A stretch of 64,000 nt of DNA, taken from the NCBI RefSeq assembly GCF_002979455.1, contig NZ_PCOU01000010.1, positions 1-64,000 of the forward strand, written 5' to 3'. Position numbers and translations under genes: made by a program. This stretch comes from Chryseobacterium sp. MYb7 (GTDB taxonomy: Bacteria > Bacteroidota > Bacteroidia > Flavobacteriales > Weeksellaceae). Positions within the stretch are counted from its first letter, which is position 1, and every line of letters starts with the position of its first letter. This document shows positions 45,133 through 53,679 of the stretch, piece by piece. Under the pieces are notes generated by a model. It did not search any database, had not been told where the DNA came from, and saw only the letters and a program-made list of their open reading frames with translations.

Positions 45133-46158
45133 TTAACTAACTTTTTTTGGTTTTCTCCAAATAAAGCCATCAAGCAGATAATGAGTAAGCTGCGGAACCA
45201 CCAATAAAGGAACGAGGAACTGAAACAATTTTTCTGAAATAATTATATTCAGGGAAAAATGTTCGTTCCATACCAAAGTTTCCCATAAAAATTCTTCCAA
45301 AAAGGCGAAACCTAAAATAACTCCTATAAATAAAAATATTCCTGAAAAAGATTTAAAAATCTGCATTCTTTTCAAGTGCCTATTTTCCTTTTGCTGTATT
45401 TCCCGGATATAAATCAATGCGATATAAGGAATTCCGTGAGAAACTACATTCAGAAAAGTAAACAGAAGGTCATTATTGAAATAGACAATCCCAAAATACC
45501 AGGAAAGAAAAGTTCCGGTGATCAATGCGATTTTCGGGATATTAATATTTCTTGTTTTAAAAGCTTCGAAAACAGTTTTAATGATCCAAATGAGCAGAAT
45601 TGTAAAATACGCAATCGTAATCAGAGGAAGATAGTTTGGAAGATTTTGAAGCCAGTCAAACTCATTGTTGACAAACCATGTAAAGGCACGTGGAGTCTTA
45701 AACCAGTACAACATGGGAAAAATGGTAGCAGAATAAACAGCGACCTCATCTATTTTTTTGCTCCAGTTATTGGGTTCAAAGCGGGCATAGATCCTCATAA
45801 AACCATATTGCTGGCGTATAAAATGGAAAACAGCAACCAATGCCAGGACCGACCAGAATGTCAGGCTCCCAAACTGAAAAAGGATAATCCCTAAAATCCA
45901 GCTTATTGCAGGAATTCCGAGATAAAGCCATTTATTTTTCTGTATTTCTCCTTTTATGAAATACGTTTTGAAAAGGGTAGAATATACATGCGCCACATCC
46001 ACAAAAACGATCAGGAAAAGCCATGTGTAAAAGGAATAATGATTTTCTAACCCTTGAATTTGTTTCTGAAAAAGAAAAATAATCAACAATACAACAAAAG
46101 GTGGTGATAAGATAAACCACCAGTCTGTTTTTGCATTATGTATCCACGGCTGTTTCAT
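45133..46158 (-). CDS. Polytopic membrane protein of the polyamine-type cluster
   Basis: This 341-residue protein has eight or more hydrophobic segments. Conserved-looking histidine motifs sit at helix ends: DVAHVYSTLFK, HFIRQQYGF, SHGIPYIALIY and PQLTHYLLDGFIW. Their arrangement could bind a metal or heme, as in several membrane oxidases and desaturase-like proteins, but I cannot assign a family. It is the last gene of the contiguous minus-strand cluster, nine bases after the flavin protein gene, and may act with it in one pathway. Function is inference from context. Confidence 0.75.
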   Translation of the reverse strand: MKQPWIHNAKTDWWFILSPPFVVLLIIFLFQKQIQGLENHYSFYTWLFLIVFVDVAHVYSTLFKTYFIKGEIQKNKWLYLGIPAISWILGIILFQFGSLTFWSVLALVAVFHFIRQQYGFMRIYARFEPNNWSKKIDEVAVYSATIFPMLYWFKTPRAFTWFVNNEFDWLQNLPNYLPLITIAYFTILLIWIIKTVFEAFKTRNINIPKIALITGTFLSWYFGIVYFNNDLLFTFLNVVSHGIPYIALIYIREIQQKENRHLKRMQIFKSFSGIFLFIGVILGFAFLEEFLWETLVWNEHFSLNIIISEKLFQFLVPLLVVPQLTHYLLDGFIWRKPKKVS

Positions 46159-46167
46159 TGTATTATT

Positions 46168-47757
46168 TTATATCATTTGTTCTGCAGTCCGGATTCCCTG
46201 ATAAAAGGCTTCTTCAAAAATAGATATTCCTGAAAGATCAGAATGGGCAAAGAAAATTTTCCCTTCTACAGGTTCTTTCGCTACTTTGGTTTCTTCCCCA
46301 AAAATCTGGTTGGGAACCGGAGCAATCATGGCGTGTCCTATTTTATGAAACTGCATTTCCAGGATAAAATCTTCTATCAGTGTATGTGCTTTCTTCAAAT
46401 CATTTAAAACTAAACCTTTCAGTTCAGCATCTTTCATGGCATAAAGTTGTTTCCTTGCTTTCTTACAGTCTGCTGTTGAAAAACTCTTATAATGAGTAAT
46501 TACTTTTTCACCTATAATCTGGTTCAGATTCTGATGTTGATCAAAGATGTAGCCTAATCCGGAAGAGCCGTAGATTACATTATCCCAGGCGAGTTCTTCA
46601 TCTCCTCCAAATTCATTCTTCAGAGTAATGGTGGTTAAAAGCCACGGAACATAATGAAATGACGAAGCTTTTTTATGATTAAAAATCCTTTCATTCACAA
46701 ATTGTGGTGAAGCAAACAGGACTTTATCCGCAATGATCTTCTTCGTTTTCTTTTGAGCATTATCAAAACTCAATACCTCAACTTTATCATTGATTTTTAC
46801 ATCAAAAACTAAGTTTTCAGGCATATGTTTTCCCTCCGTATATTTTGAAAAATGTTTTGCCAGCCTTGCATTTCCTTCCGGCCAAGTGAATACCTGATCT
46901 TTGTATTTCGTGCTCCAGTTGTTTTTTCTTCCGGCAAAATAATGAATTCCCGCCCATGCTGAAACGTAATCTATTCCTAATCCGAAATCATCTCTACAGG
47001 AATAATCCAACAGCCAGAGAAGTTCTTCGGAGTGATAATTATTTTCTCTGAGCCAGTCTTTAAAAATGATTTTTTCAAGCTTTACAACCTCATCTTCTCT
47101 GCTTGAATCATGTACCGGAATAGCAAACCAGTATTTTCCCTGTGAATCTTTCTTTGTACGAAGCTCATCCATCAACTTAAAAAAGCGGTTAAGTTCCTGT
47201 TGGGTTGTTGCTGAAATACCTCTTTGAGGCACAATATCATTTTGCCATGAATTCTTATAAAACAATCTTTCCTGCTGTGGAAAAGTCATTTGGTATTCGT
47301 CAAGAATGGGTTCTCCGTTATCTTCAGTTCCTAAAAATATTTTGCATTCTTTCAGGAAGTCTATAATTTCTACGTTTTCCTTATTGGGTAAAGGTAAATA
47401 ATGTGCTCCTAACGGAAATTTTGAAAATGAATTTTGCCCGTTGGAAGAATTTCCTCCCAAATGGTTTTCCATTTCAAGGAGAAGATAATCTTTTTCATTA
47501 TTCTGACTGAAGAATCTACAAGCTGAAAGTCCGGATATTCCTCCACCCACGATAAGATATTTTGTGTGGATAACTTCTGAAAACTGTGGAAAATCTTTAG
47601 CCCACAGTTTATGACCGAGAACATGGTTTGTCCCGGTGATTTTAAGCAGCGATGATTTTACTTTCTTTCCGCAATACTGCAAAAAGGGAAGCATCAGGCT
47701 ACCTAAAAATATAGTTTTAAGAAAATCCTTTCTACTGTACTTTCCCCCACTCTTCAT
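46168..47757 (-). CDS. Flavin-dependent amine-oxidase-like protein with a possible Tat/lipoprotein leader
   Basis: This 529-residue protein has a Rossmann FAD loop (YLIVGGGISGLSACRFF, GGGISG at residues 71-76) followed by ENHLGGNSS. A C-terminal IFFAHSDLSGISIFEEAFYQGIRTAEQ closes the FAD fold as in flavin amine oxidases. The N-terminus carries SRKDFLK (8-14), a hydrophobic stretch and a Cys at 29 in LQYCGKK. This resembles a Tat-like lipoprotein leader with Arg-Lys in place of Arg-Arg. Its start overlaps the spermidine-synthase-like gene by 26 bases. A role in oxidising a polyamine or derivative is inference from context. Confidence 0.8.
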   Translation of the reverse strand: MKSGGKYSRKDFLKTIFLGSLMLPFLQYCGKKVKSSLLKITGTNHVLGHKLWAKDFPQFSEVIHTKYLIVGGGISGLSACRFFSQNNEKDYLLLEMENHLGGNSSNGQNSFSKFPLGAHYLPLPNKENVEIIDFLKECKIFLGTEDNGEPILDEYQMTFPQQERLFYKNSWQNDIVPQRGISATTQQELNRFFKLMDELRTKKDSQGKYWFAIPVHDSSREDEVVKLEKIIFKDWLRENNYHSEELLWLLDYSCRDDFGLGIDYVSAWAGIHYFAGRKNNWSTKYKDQVFTWPEGNARLAKHFSKYTEGKHMPENLVFDVKINDKVEVLSFDNAQKKTKKIIADKVLFASPQFVNERIFNHKKASSFHYVPWLLTTITLKNEFGGDEELAWDNVIYGSSGLGYIFDQHQNLNQIIGEKVITHYKSFSTADCKKARKQLYAMKDAELKGLVLNDLKKAHTLIEDFILEMQFHKIGHAMIAPVPNQIFGEETKVAKEPVEGKIFFAHSDLSGISIFEEAFYQGIRTAEQMI

Positions 47758-49246
47758 CGAAATAACGGACTAATATCTGGTTATCCAGACGGTTAACTTC
47801 TACATCTTTCACTTTCATATCTTTATTAAAATATGCCATTTGTGAAAAGTTGTAATCATAGTATTTTAAGCCGGGAAGCTTTCTGTAGACTCTGTTGTTG
47901 ATGGGTTCAAATGAAGCCATCGAAAATCCCCATTCCCCAAAAGATGGAACATAGGTATGATAAGCTGCTGTGAAAGGGAAAATCTGATTGATTGTTTTTT
48001 CGATACACCAGAATGATTTCGGAGCAAAATACGGAGAGGTGGTCTGAACTACAATTTTGGTATCAAGCGTTGTTAACTTCTCCAATTCCTTATAAAACTG
48101 CAGGGAATAAAGTTTTCCTAAGCTGTAGTTAGACGGATCCGGAAAGTCTATGATAATGACATCAAATTTCTTTTTGCTGTCTTTTACCCAAATGTAAGCG
48201 TCTTTATTGATGATTTCTACTTTCGGATTGGAAAACGAGTTTTGGTTTAACCTGCGCATGGTTTCGTTGGTCTTAAAAAACTGAGTCATTTCACCATCTA
48301 AATCTACAAGGGTTATTTTTTTAACATCTTTGTATTTCAGTACTTCTCTGGCTGCGAAACCATCACCACCTCCCAAAATCAGGACATTATCAACGTTTTT
48401 GGCCATAGACATTGCAGGATGTACTAGTGCTTCATGATAGCGGTATTCATCGGTGGATGAAAACTGTAAGTTGTTATTCAGATATAAACGAAATTCGTGA
48501 GTATTTCTCGTTAAAACGATTCTTTGATAGGGTGAGCTTTTGGTATAGACTACATTTTCACCGTATAATTTTTCTTCAGAGTATGATAAAATCGTATCTG
48601 AGAAAAAGAAAAGTCCCAACAGAAATGCAAATGCTGCAATAGATTTTACTTTTAAGGACAAGGGTTTTGACAATTCCTTGGTGAGATAATAGCATAAAAA
48701 TATAGCAATAGAGATATTAATCAATCCAAAAAACAAAGGTGTCTTTACAATTCCCAGTTTTGGAATCAAAACCAACGGAAAAAGAATCGATGCTAATAAA
48801 GCCCCGATATAATCGAATGCAAAGACATTTGAAACTAAATCTTTAAACTGTACCCTGTCTTTCAGAATGTTCATCAAAAGAGGGATTTCCACTCCAACCA
48901 AGCAGCCTGTGAAAAAGACAAAAAGGTATAGAACGCTTTCAAAGTGTGCCAGAGTATTAAATAGAATAAACAGCACCACAGAGCTGATTCCGCCTACGAT
49001 TCCCACAAGGATTTCAATCTCGATGAATTTATCAATAAGATTTCCTTTGATGAATTTTGCAAGATAGGAACCTACTCCCATTGAAAAGAGATATACCCCG
49101 ATAATGAAAGAAAACTGCTTTACAGAGTCTCCTAAAAGATAGCTCGCCAGGGCTCCGGCCACCAGCTCATAAATCAATCCACATGTAGCAATGACGAATA
49201 CTGAAAACAATAAAAGCAGCTCAAGAGGAATCCTCTTCTTATCCAT
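47732..49246 (-). CDS. Membrane-anchored spermidine synthase-like aminopropyltransferase
   Basis: This 504-residue protein fuses about six or seven transmembrane helices (residues 10-215) to a spermidine synthase-like Rossmann domain. The catalytic domain shows DEYRYHEALVHP (266-277), the nucleotide-binding GGGDG (292-296), VDLDGEM (314-320) and DFPDPSNYSLGKLYS (367 on). These fit the polyamine aminopropyltransferase fold that uses decarboxylated SAM. The acidic gatekeeping positions are present, but the substrate is unknown. It directly precedes the flavin protein and follows the DUF350 gene by an 8-base overlap. SpeD, which would supply decarboxylated SAM, is in the same cluster. Confidence 0.88.
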   Translation of the reverse strand: MDKKRIPLELLLLFSVFVIATCGLIYELVAGALASYLLGDSVKQFSFIIGVYLFSMGVGSYLAKFIKGNLIDKFIEIEILVGIVGGISSVVLFILFNTLAHFESVLYLFVFFTGCLVGVEIPLLMNILKDRVQFKDLVSNVFAFDYIGALLASILFPLVLIPKLGIVKTPLFFGLINISIAIFLCYYLTKELSKPLSLKVKSIAAFAFLLGLFFFSDTILSYSEEKLYGENVVYTKSSPYQRIVLTRNTHEFRLYLNNNLQFSSTDEYRYHEALVHPAMSMAKNVDNVLILGGGDGFAAREVLKYKDVKKITLVDLDGEMTQFFKTNETMRRLNQNSFSNPKVEIINKDAYIWVKDSKKKFDVIIIDFPDPSNYSLGKLYSLQFYKELEKLTTLDTKIVVQTTSPYFAPKSFWCIEKTINQIFPFTAAYHTYVPSFGEWGFSMASFEPINNRVYRKLPGLKYYDYNFSQMAYFNKDMKVKDVEVNRLDNQILVRYFDEEWGKVQ

Positions 49247-49454
49247 GAATTGCCGCGCTTATAATCATTGAAATTCCGATAATAAATGCTCCGAAGACAA
49301 TAGCCAGTGCTATATTTTTGTTCTGAGCGATCTCATGCCAAGTTTTCTCCGGGGTAAGCTTTTCGATGATAAAATAGCATACGAGTAGAATTGCGATTCC
49401 TAAAAATGAATAAAGAACCGAGTTTAATATGGGTAAGAAATTGATGTTGTCCAT
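49239..49454 (-). CDS. DUF350 family membrane protein
   Basis: This 71-residue protein has two transmembrane helices. It matches one DUF350 repeat, with EKLTPEKTWHEIAQNKNIALAI and the ending GISMIISAAIHG. DUF350 proteins accompany polyamine-like or PspA/DUF4178-linked clusters in many bacteria, and their function is unknown. It overlaps the spermidine-synthase-like gene start by eight bases. Confidence 0.9.
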   Translation of the reverse strand: MDNINFLPILNSVLYSFLGIAILLVCYFIIEKLTPEKTWHEIAQNKNIALAIVFGAFIIGISMIISAAIHG

Positions 49455-49466
49455 AGTTTTTATATT

Positions 49467-49661
49467 TTATTTGTGATAGTATCTGTAGAATCCTACTCTG
49501 GAATGGCTTCTTGTGGTTCCGTCACGATACGTTTCCGTTTTGGCACAATCGCAGACCTGATTTCCCCGGTAGGTAAGGTATACAAACCAGGTCATGAAAA
49601 ATCCTCCGATCAGGCAGAGCATCCAGTTTTGTCTTATATAATGTAAAATAGTGTTCATCAT
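49467..49661 (-). CDS. Small one-helix membrane protein of the polyamine-type cluster
   Basis: This 64-residue protein has one helix (WMLCLIGGFFMTWFVYLTY) followed by a basic, Tyr-rich tail with a CDC motif. There is no known domain. The start overlaps the DUF4178 stop by four bases (ATGA), and an alternative ATG lies one codon in. It is strictly embedded in the cluster, so I take it as real and part of the membrane complex. Confidence 0.65.
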   Translation of the reverse strand: MMNTILHYIRQNWMLCLIGGFFMTWFVYLTYRGNQVCDCAKTETYRDGTTRSHSRVGFYRYYHK

Positions 49662-51118
49662 GATGTGGAATAAGGGGTGTTTGAGCTATTTTTCCATTTA
49701 TTCACATTAAAGAAATGTCTTCCTATCAATAAAGCAATAAATAGTACAATCATCAGGAATAAAATAAATCCGAAATTCCAGAATGAAACGGGAAGCCAGG
49801 TTGCTTTGAGCTGTACATAGGTATTGCCTGATGTAGGATCTGTAGTAAGCTTAGGTGCTTCAGCATTGATCAGAGAATCTATTTTTGAAGTTCCGAATGA
49901 TGCTTTCACCAGTTTACCCAATTCTGTTGTATCTTTTTCTAAAGTCTTTCCGTCTATGAAAGTGTTAGATTGTGCTTTATAGATATCGGTTACATCCAGA
50001 ATTCCGGATTTATCCCTTGAGATTAATACTTTTGAATCTGGTGACTGAAGACCAGAAAATTCAGGTAATAGAGATCCTTCTTTTTCTGCTGATATAAGAA
50101 AATGATAATTCCCGGAACTTACTCCACAAAGGTTGAATTCTTCAGATTGATTTCCTTCCGACCAGCTTTCACCATCTTCATAACCATGATACTGTTCGAT
50201 ATCTTTAGAGGTATAAATAATTTCATTGGTTTTTTCATTCACAAGACTTAGCTGAACATTCGCCCATGAATTATCAACTGCTGAAAAAGCATTTACTTTC
50301 AATGGTGCTGAGCCTCCGGAAAGAGTAAAACTTTTGCTTACGAGTTCTTTATCTTTTACATCTGCAAAATTGATAGACTGTTCAAAAACAGTTTCATTAG
50401 TTCTAGAGATATAAACATACAACTGAATCAGGCATATCATTAACGCAGCCACACAAAAGATGTTGATCACCTGTTTGATATCAAAATAATAAGGCTGAAC
50501 GATTCCTACTCCTGTATAATAAGGCATGTGAGCTATTTTAAAAGCTCTTTTAACATCATGTTTTGAAATGTGAACTCCATAGAAGTACTGGCTTTTCTTG
50601 CTCGTCTTCTCCTGAGAGATCATACGGGTTCCGTTGACATATTCTTTGTAGGTAGCAACGCTGAAATCAAGGTGTTCATCAAAAAAACCAGCAGCAGCAT
50701 GAATAGTGCATGGAGTATTTTCATACCAGCGATAAGTTCGTCCGGCATAGGTTGGTAATTTCGAACTTTTACTTTTAAAATCGTCAGGATGCATTGGGAG
50801 TATAAAAACCCAATGTCCGTCACTTTCACTCAGGAAAGCATCATTTCCCTTACTGTCTTTTAAAGAATATTCACGCCAGAAAATACTGTTTCCGTATTTC
50901 CTGACAACAATTGCTACAACGGTATATTCTGCATCTTCAATTTTTCCTTTCTGTCCGACATCCAACACAACGTTTTCAGTCGGTACCTTCAAATGTTTGG
51001 TATTCTTATTTCCAGCTACATCAATGAGATGAGAGCAGGTTTTACAAACATATTCCTCGATAGGAAAAGTAAGATCTAATGTATTTTTTGATTCGCATGC
51101 TGGGCAGACATAATGCAT
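49658..51118 (-). CDS. DUF4178 domain protein with zinc ribbon and two membrane helices
   Basis: This 486-residue protein starts with a zinc ribbon formed by Cys5, Cys8, Cys25 and Cys28 (two CxxC pairs). A DUF4178 beta-rich domain follows, with GQKGKIEDAEYTVVAIV near residue 53 and FWREYSL near 80. A transmembrane helix lies near residues 220-240 and a second at 455-478, with an extracytoplasmic beta domain between them. Members occur next to DUF350, SpeD and spermidine-synthase-like genes. The actual role is unknown. It starts three bases after the speD stop. Confidence 0.86.
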   Translation of the reverse strand: MHYVCPACESKNTLDLTFPIEEYVCKTCSHLIDVAGNKNTKHLKVPTENVVLDVGQKGKIEDAEYTVVAIVVRKYGNSIFWREYSLKDSKGNDAFLSESDGHWVFILPMHPDDFKSKSSKLPTYAGRTYRWYENTPCTIHAAAGFFDEHLDFSVATYKEYVNGTRMISQEKTSKKSQYFYGVHISKHDVKRAFKIAHMPYYTGVGIVQPYYFDIKQVINIFCVAALMICLIQLYVYISRTNETVFEQSINFADVKDKELVSKSFTLSGGSAPLKVNAFSAVDNSWANVQLSLVNEKTNEIIYTSKDIEQYHGYEDGESWSEGNQSEEFNLCGVSSGNYHFLISAEKEGSLLPEFSGLQSPDSKVLISRDKSGILDVTDIYKAQSNTFIDGKTLEKDTTELGKLVKASFGTSKIDSLINAEAPKLTTDPTSGNTYVQLKATWLPVSFWNFGFILFLMIVLFIALLIGRHFFNVNKWKNSSNTPYSTS

Positions 51119-51121
51119 TTT

Positions 51122-51481
51122 TTATCTGTAAATTTTGTGTTTCTGAATGGTATTAGCTTTAAAATACTGAACCACTTCATCTGCAATTTGCTCTACTTTT
51201 GTGGTATTGTCCTGTGTATAATTACAAAGAAAAACATCAAAAGTAAGCTGTTTAAATTCCGGCCACGTATGGATACAAAGGTGAGACTCTTTCAGGATCA
51301 CTGCGGAAGTAAAACTATCATTTTCAAAAATATGATTGGTAACTCCTACAATTTCTACATCTTTTGTTTTCAGAATTTCTTCTGTAAACGTCAGAAAACC
51401 TTTGCTGTCTAATAACAAATCTTCTGACTCTGTTTCCAAAGTCAGAAGAATATGTAAACCTTTACTTGATAATGGGTTCAA
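51122..51481 (-). CDS. speD: S-adenosylmethionine decarboxylase proenzyme-like protein
   Basis: This 119-residue protein matches the small bacterial SpeD family. The self-cleavage and pyruvoyl site is the Glu65-Ser66 pair in KESHLCIHTWPE (65-75), His71 is the proton-transfer residue, and Cys86 in FLCNY fits the catalytic acid position. It would decarboxylate SAM to provide aminopropyl donor. The start is a TTG at 51479-51481 because a stop codon immediately precedes it and no ATG occurs early. It lies 20 bases after the CtlX-like gene, and its neighbours include a membrane aminopropyltransferase that would use its product. Confidence 0.9.
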   Translation of the reverse strand: MNPLSSKGLHILLTLETESEDLLLDSKGFLTFTEEILKTKDVEIVGVTNHIFENDSFTSAVILKESHLCIHTWPEFKQLTFDVFLCNYTQDNTTKVEQIADEVVQYFKANTIQKHKIYR

Positions 51482-51501
51482 TTAATTTTTTCGTAAATAT
51501 A

Positions 51502-52425
51502 TTATTTTTTTGGAAGAAAAACCTCAGCAAGCATACATCTTGCGCTTCCGCCACCATTTACTTCAATGGTATTCAGGTCTGAATAAATAATTTCGCAGTA
51601 TTTTTCAATAGCAGCTACCTGTTCTGAAGATAAAGACTGGTATGCTGTCTGGCTCATCACCAGGAATTTCTCACCATCTTTGTTTTGAACCTGAAGCATA
51701 TTTCCTGCAAATTGCTGCATCTGTTCTTCAGAAATTTCAATAATTTCTTTTCCTGTACCTTTAATGGTTTCTATTACTTTTTCTCTTTCCAGCTCATCAT
51801 CAATACAATCAAGACAGATTACGACAAATTGATCTGCCACACACATCATTACATTGGTGTGATAGATAGGAAGTCTTTCTGTCCCTACGGTCTGGAATGA
51901 ATGGAAAACAACGGGAGTAAATCCGAATTTTGTACAGAATTCTCTGAACAGTTTTTCATCCAGCCTCAAAGAAACTGAACCGTAAGCGATTTTATTATCG
52001 TGGTCAAAGATCATACTTCCCGTTCCTTCCAGGAAATGTCCCTGAGTTTCAGAGAAAGACCAGTCATCAATTTCAGCCACTTCAAATCCTTGAGCTTCGA
52101 TGGTTTCAATAATATCTTCTCTTCTTTCCACTCGTCTGTTGGATGCGAACATTGGGTATAAAACCACTTTCCCGTCGTTATGGAAACTTACCCAGTTATT
52201 TGGGAAAATAGAATCCGGAGTATGTGGATCCAGAGTATCTTTTATGGTGATTACATTAATTCCCTTTCCTCTCAGCTTTCCAACAAAAGTACTGAACTCA
52301 GCCAAAGCTTTTGACTGGATATCAGAACCTGTCTGTTCTACCTGAAAATAATTATTTTTCGCTGTCTCAGCGTTGTAACCGAATGCAATCGGTTCTATCA
52401 TTAATACTGTATCTGTTGTTTGCAT
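51502..52425 (-). CDS. CtlX-like guanidino-group-modifying enzyme (arginine deiminase superfamily)
   Basis: This 307-residue protein resembles citrulline hydrolase CtlX and related amidinotransferase-fold enzymes (MIEPIAFGYNAETAKNN at the start). It contains the LEGTGSMIFDHDNK segment near residue 135, a His in YHTNVMM near 193 and a C-terminal GGGSARCMLAEVF (Cys near 299) that would be the nucleophile. Activity is hydrolysis of guanidine or ureido groups such as citrulline or arginine. It lies between the second superfamily gene and SpeD in what looks like one operon. Substrate is inferred from family only. Confidence 0.82.
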   Translation of the reverse strand: MQTTDTVLMIEPIAFGYNAETAKNNYFQVEQTGSDIQSKALAEFSTFVGKLRGKGINVITIKDTLDPHTPDSIFPNNWVSFHNDGKVVLYPMFASNRRVERREDIIETIEAQGFEVAEIDDWSFSETQGHFLEGTGSMIFDHDNKIAYGSVSLRLDEKLFREFCTKFGFTPVVFHSFQTVGTERLPIYHTNVMMCVADQFVVICLDCIDDELEREKVIETIKGTGKEIIEISEEQMQQFAGNMLQVQNKDGEKFLVMSQTAYQSLSSEQVAAIEKYCEIIYSDLNTIEVNGGGSARCMLAEVFLPKK

Positions 52426-52474
52426 TTTTTTGATTTAAAAATTAAAGATTGAAAGGTTAAACTCCTCCCCTCAA

Positions 52475-53389
52475 TTATTCTCTCACAAGCGGCATTGTAG
52501 AACATCTCAACAAACCACCCATTTTGGATATTTCTCTGTAAGGAATTTCTTCAACCGTCATTCCCCATTCGTTTCTCAAATGGTTATTCATTCTGGTGAA
52601 AGCTTTGTCTGAAACTACTACATCGGGAGAAATAGAGAAAATATTCGGGAACATTTCAAACATTTCTTCATCATTGATGTGGAAGCAGTTTTCTTCTCCG
52701 AAAATATCGATGATTAAACGGTAGTCGCTTTCATCCACAAATCCGTTTTTATAAATGATACATTTGTCTTCTCCTATTGGATTGAATGTACAATCCAAAT
52801 GCAGGATACCTTCAAACGGAATTTTATCATTTTTCTTCAGTTCCAGGTCTATGATTCTTTTCTTTGGAAAATATTCTTTTAAGATTTCAATAGCATACTC
52901 GTTGGTTCTTGCCGTCTTATAGTTTCGATAGTCTTCGCTGAAGCAGGTTCCGATGAAAATAAAGTCATTCCATACGATTACATCCCCTCCTTCAATGTGT
53001 GCTGTTTCCGGAAGATTGATAATTTTTCTCCATGCTACTTTTTCAAAAACGCTTTTGTATGCTTCCTGCTCGTCTGCTCTGTCTGCAATCACATTGGAAA
53101 TGATCATCTTGTCATCAATCACAAAAGCTACATCTCTTGAAAAAACCTGGTTATAGTCTTTAATGATACTTGGACGAAGTACTTCAACGTCATACTTTTT
53201 TAAAACTGCTTCAAAAGCGTTCATTTCATTGATAATATCCTCTTCTTTAGGATAAATATTATGTTCGATTGAGTAATATGACTTTGCGTCATAGCTTTCC
53301 TCTAGTGTGGGAACGGCTCCCAATGAATTAGGCTGGCCTAGAACTACTGACTTCAGCCTACCCGTTTCGTTTTTAATGTTTAGTCTCAT
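52475..53389 (-). CDS. Arginine deiminase/dimethylargininase-like enzyme
   Basis: This 304-residue protein has the arginine deiminase superfamily fold: FSRDVAFVI near residue 88, IEGGDVIVW near 137, catalytic His in LHLDCTFNP near 203 and catalytic Cys in GGLLRCSTMPL near 297. It hydrolyses or transfers the guanidino group of arginine or a methylated arginine. The CtlX-like gene follows after 49 bases. Upstream, a palindrome and a -7 box lie in the divergent region shared with the RiPP-like peptide gene. The activity would feed citrulline or ornithine, and from there putrescine, to the polyamine cluster, but this is inference. Confidence 0.85.
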   Translation of the reverse strand: MRLNIKNETGRLKSVVLGQPNSLGAVPTLEESYDAKSYYSIEHNIYPKEEDIINEMNAFEAVLKKYDVEVLRPSIIKDYNQVFSRDVAFVIDDKMIISNVIADRADEQEAYKSVFEKVAWRKIINLPETAHIEGGDVIVWNDFIFIGTCFSEDYRNYKTARTNEYAIEILKEYFPKKRIIDLELKKNDKIPFEGILHLDCTFNPIGEDKCIIYKNGFVDESDYRLIIDIFGEENCFHINDEEMFEMFPNIFSISPDVVVSDKAFTRMNNHLRNEWGMTVEEIPYREISKMGGLLRCSTMPLVRE

Positions 53390-53408
53390 AAAGATTTATG
53401 CAATACTA

Positions 53409-53416
53409 CAAATATA
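53409..53416 (-). promoter_or_regulatory. Candidate -7 box for the polyamine-type cluster
   Basis: The minus strand reads TATATTTG, matching TAnnTTTG, 20 bases upstream of the arginine deiminase-like ATG. No TTG was found at a suitable distance, so activation by an upstream-bound regulator is conceivable. Confidence 0.4.
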
Positions 53417-53443
53417 AGTAAAGGGCGCTACCTATAAAACTTT

Positions 53444-53459
53444 TGCATTATTTTATGCA
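53444..53459. promoter_or_regulatory. Palindrome TGCAT-N6-ATGCA, candidate operator
   Basis: TGCAT (53444-53448) and ATGCA (53455-53459) are inverted around an AT-rich six-base centre. It lies about 40 bases upstream of the predicted transcription start of the arginine deiminase-like gene, a position common for activators. An Lrp/AsnC-type regulator is one possibility. Confidence 0.35.
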
Positions 53460-53619
53460 TTAAATTTGATTTCTAAAATCAACACTCTTCAACAAAATTT
53501 CCTTGTCTGTGCAGCCAACTGCAGTGAATCGTCCCAAAAACATCTACAACTTACTATTTTCCATCTACATAAGAACAAAAAAATAGATAATTATATTATT
53601 TAATTTCCTATATTAGTGA

Positions 53620-53640
53620 TATAATTTTCGCGAAATTATA
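53620..53640. promoter_or_regulatory. Near-perfect palindrome upstream of the RiPP-like peptide gene
   Basis: TATAATTT (53620-53627) and AAATTATA (53633-53640) flank TCGCG, forming 8-bp perfect arms. It is centred 50 bases before the peptide ATG and overlaps a sequence resembling a -7 box (TAATTTTC). It is a candidate repressor or activator site for the peptide gene. Confidence 0.4.
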
Positions 53641-53679
53641 AACCATAAAACTTAACTATTAACACCAAAAATCAAAGTT

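Larger units (their letters stand above)
53390..53679. promoter_or_regulatory. Divergent regulatory region between the arginine deiminase-like gene and the peptide gene
   Basis: The interval contains two palindromes and one -7 box. The remaining sequence is AT-rich with no gene. The two palindromes are listed separately. Confidence 0.6.
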
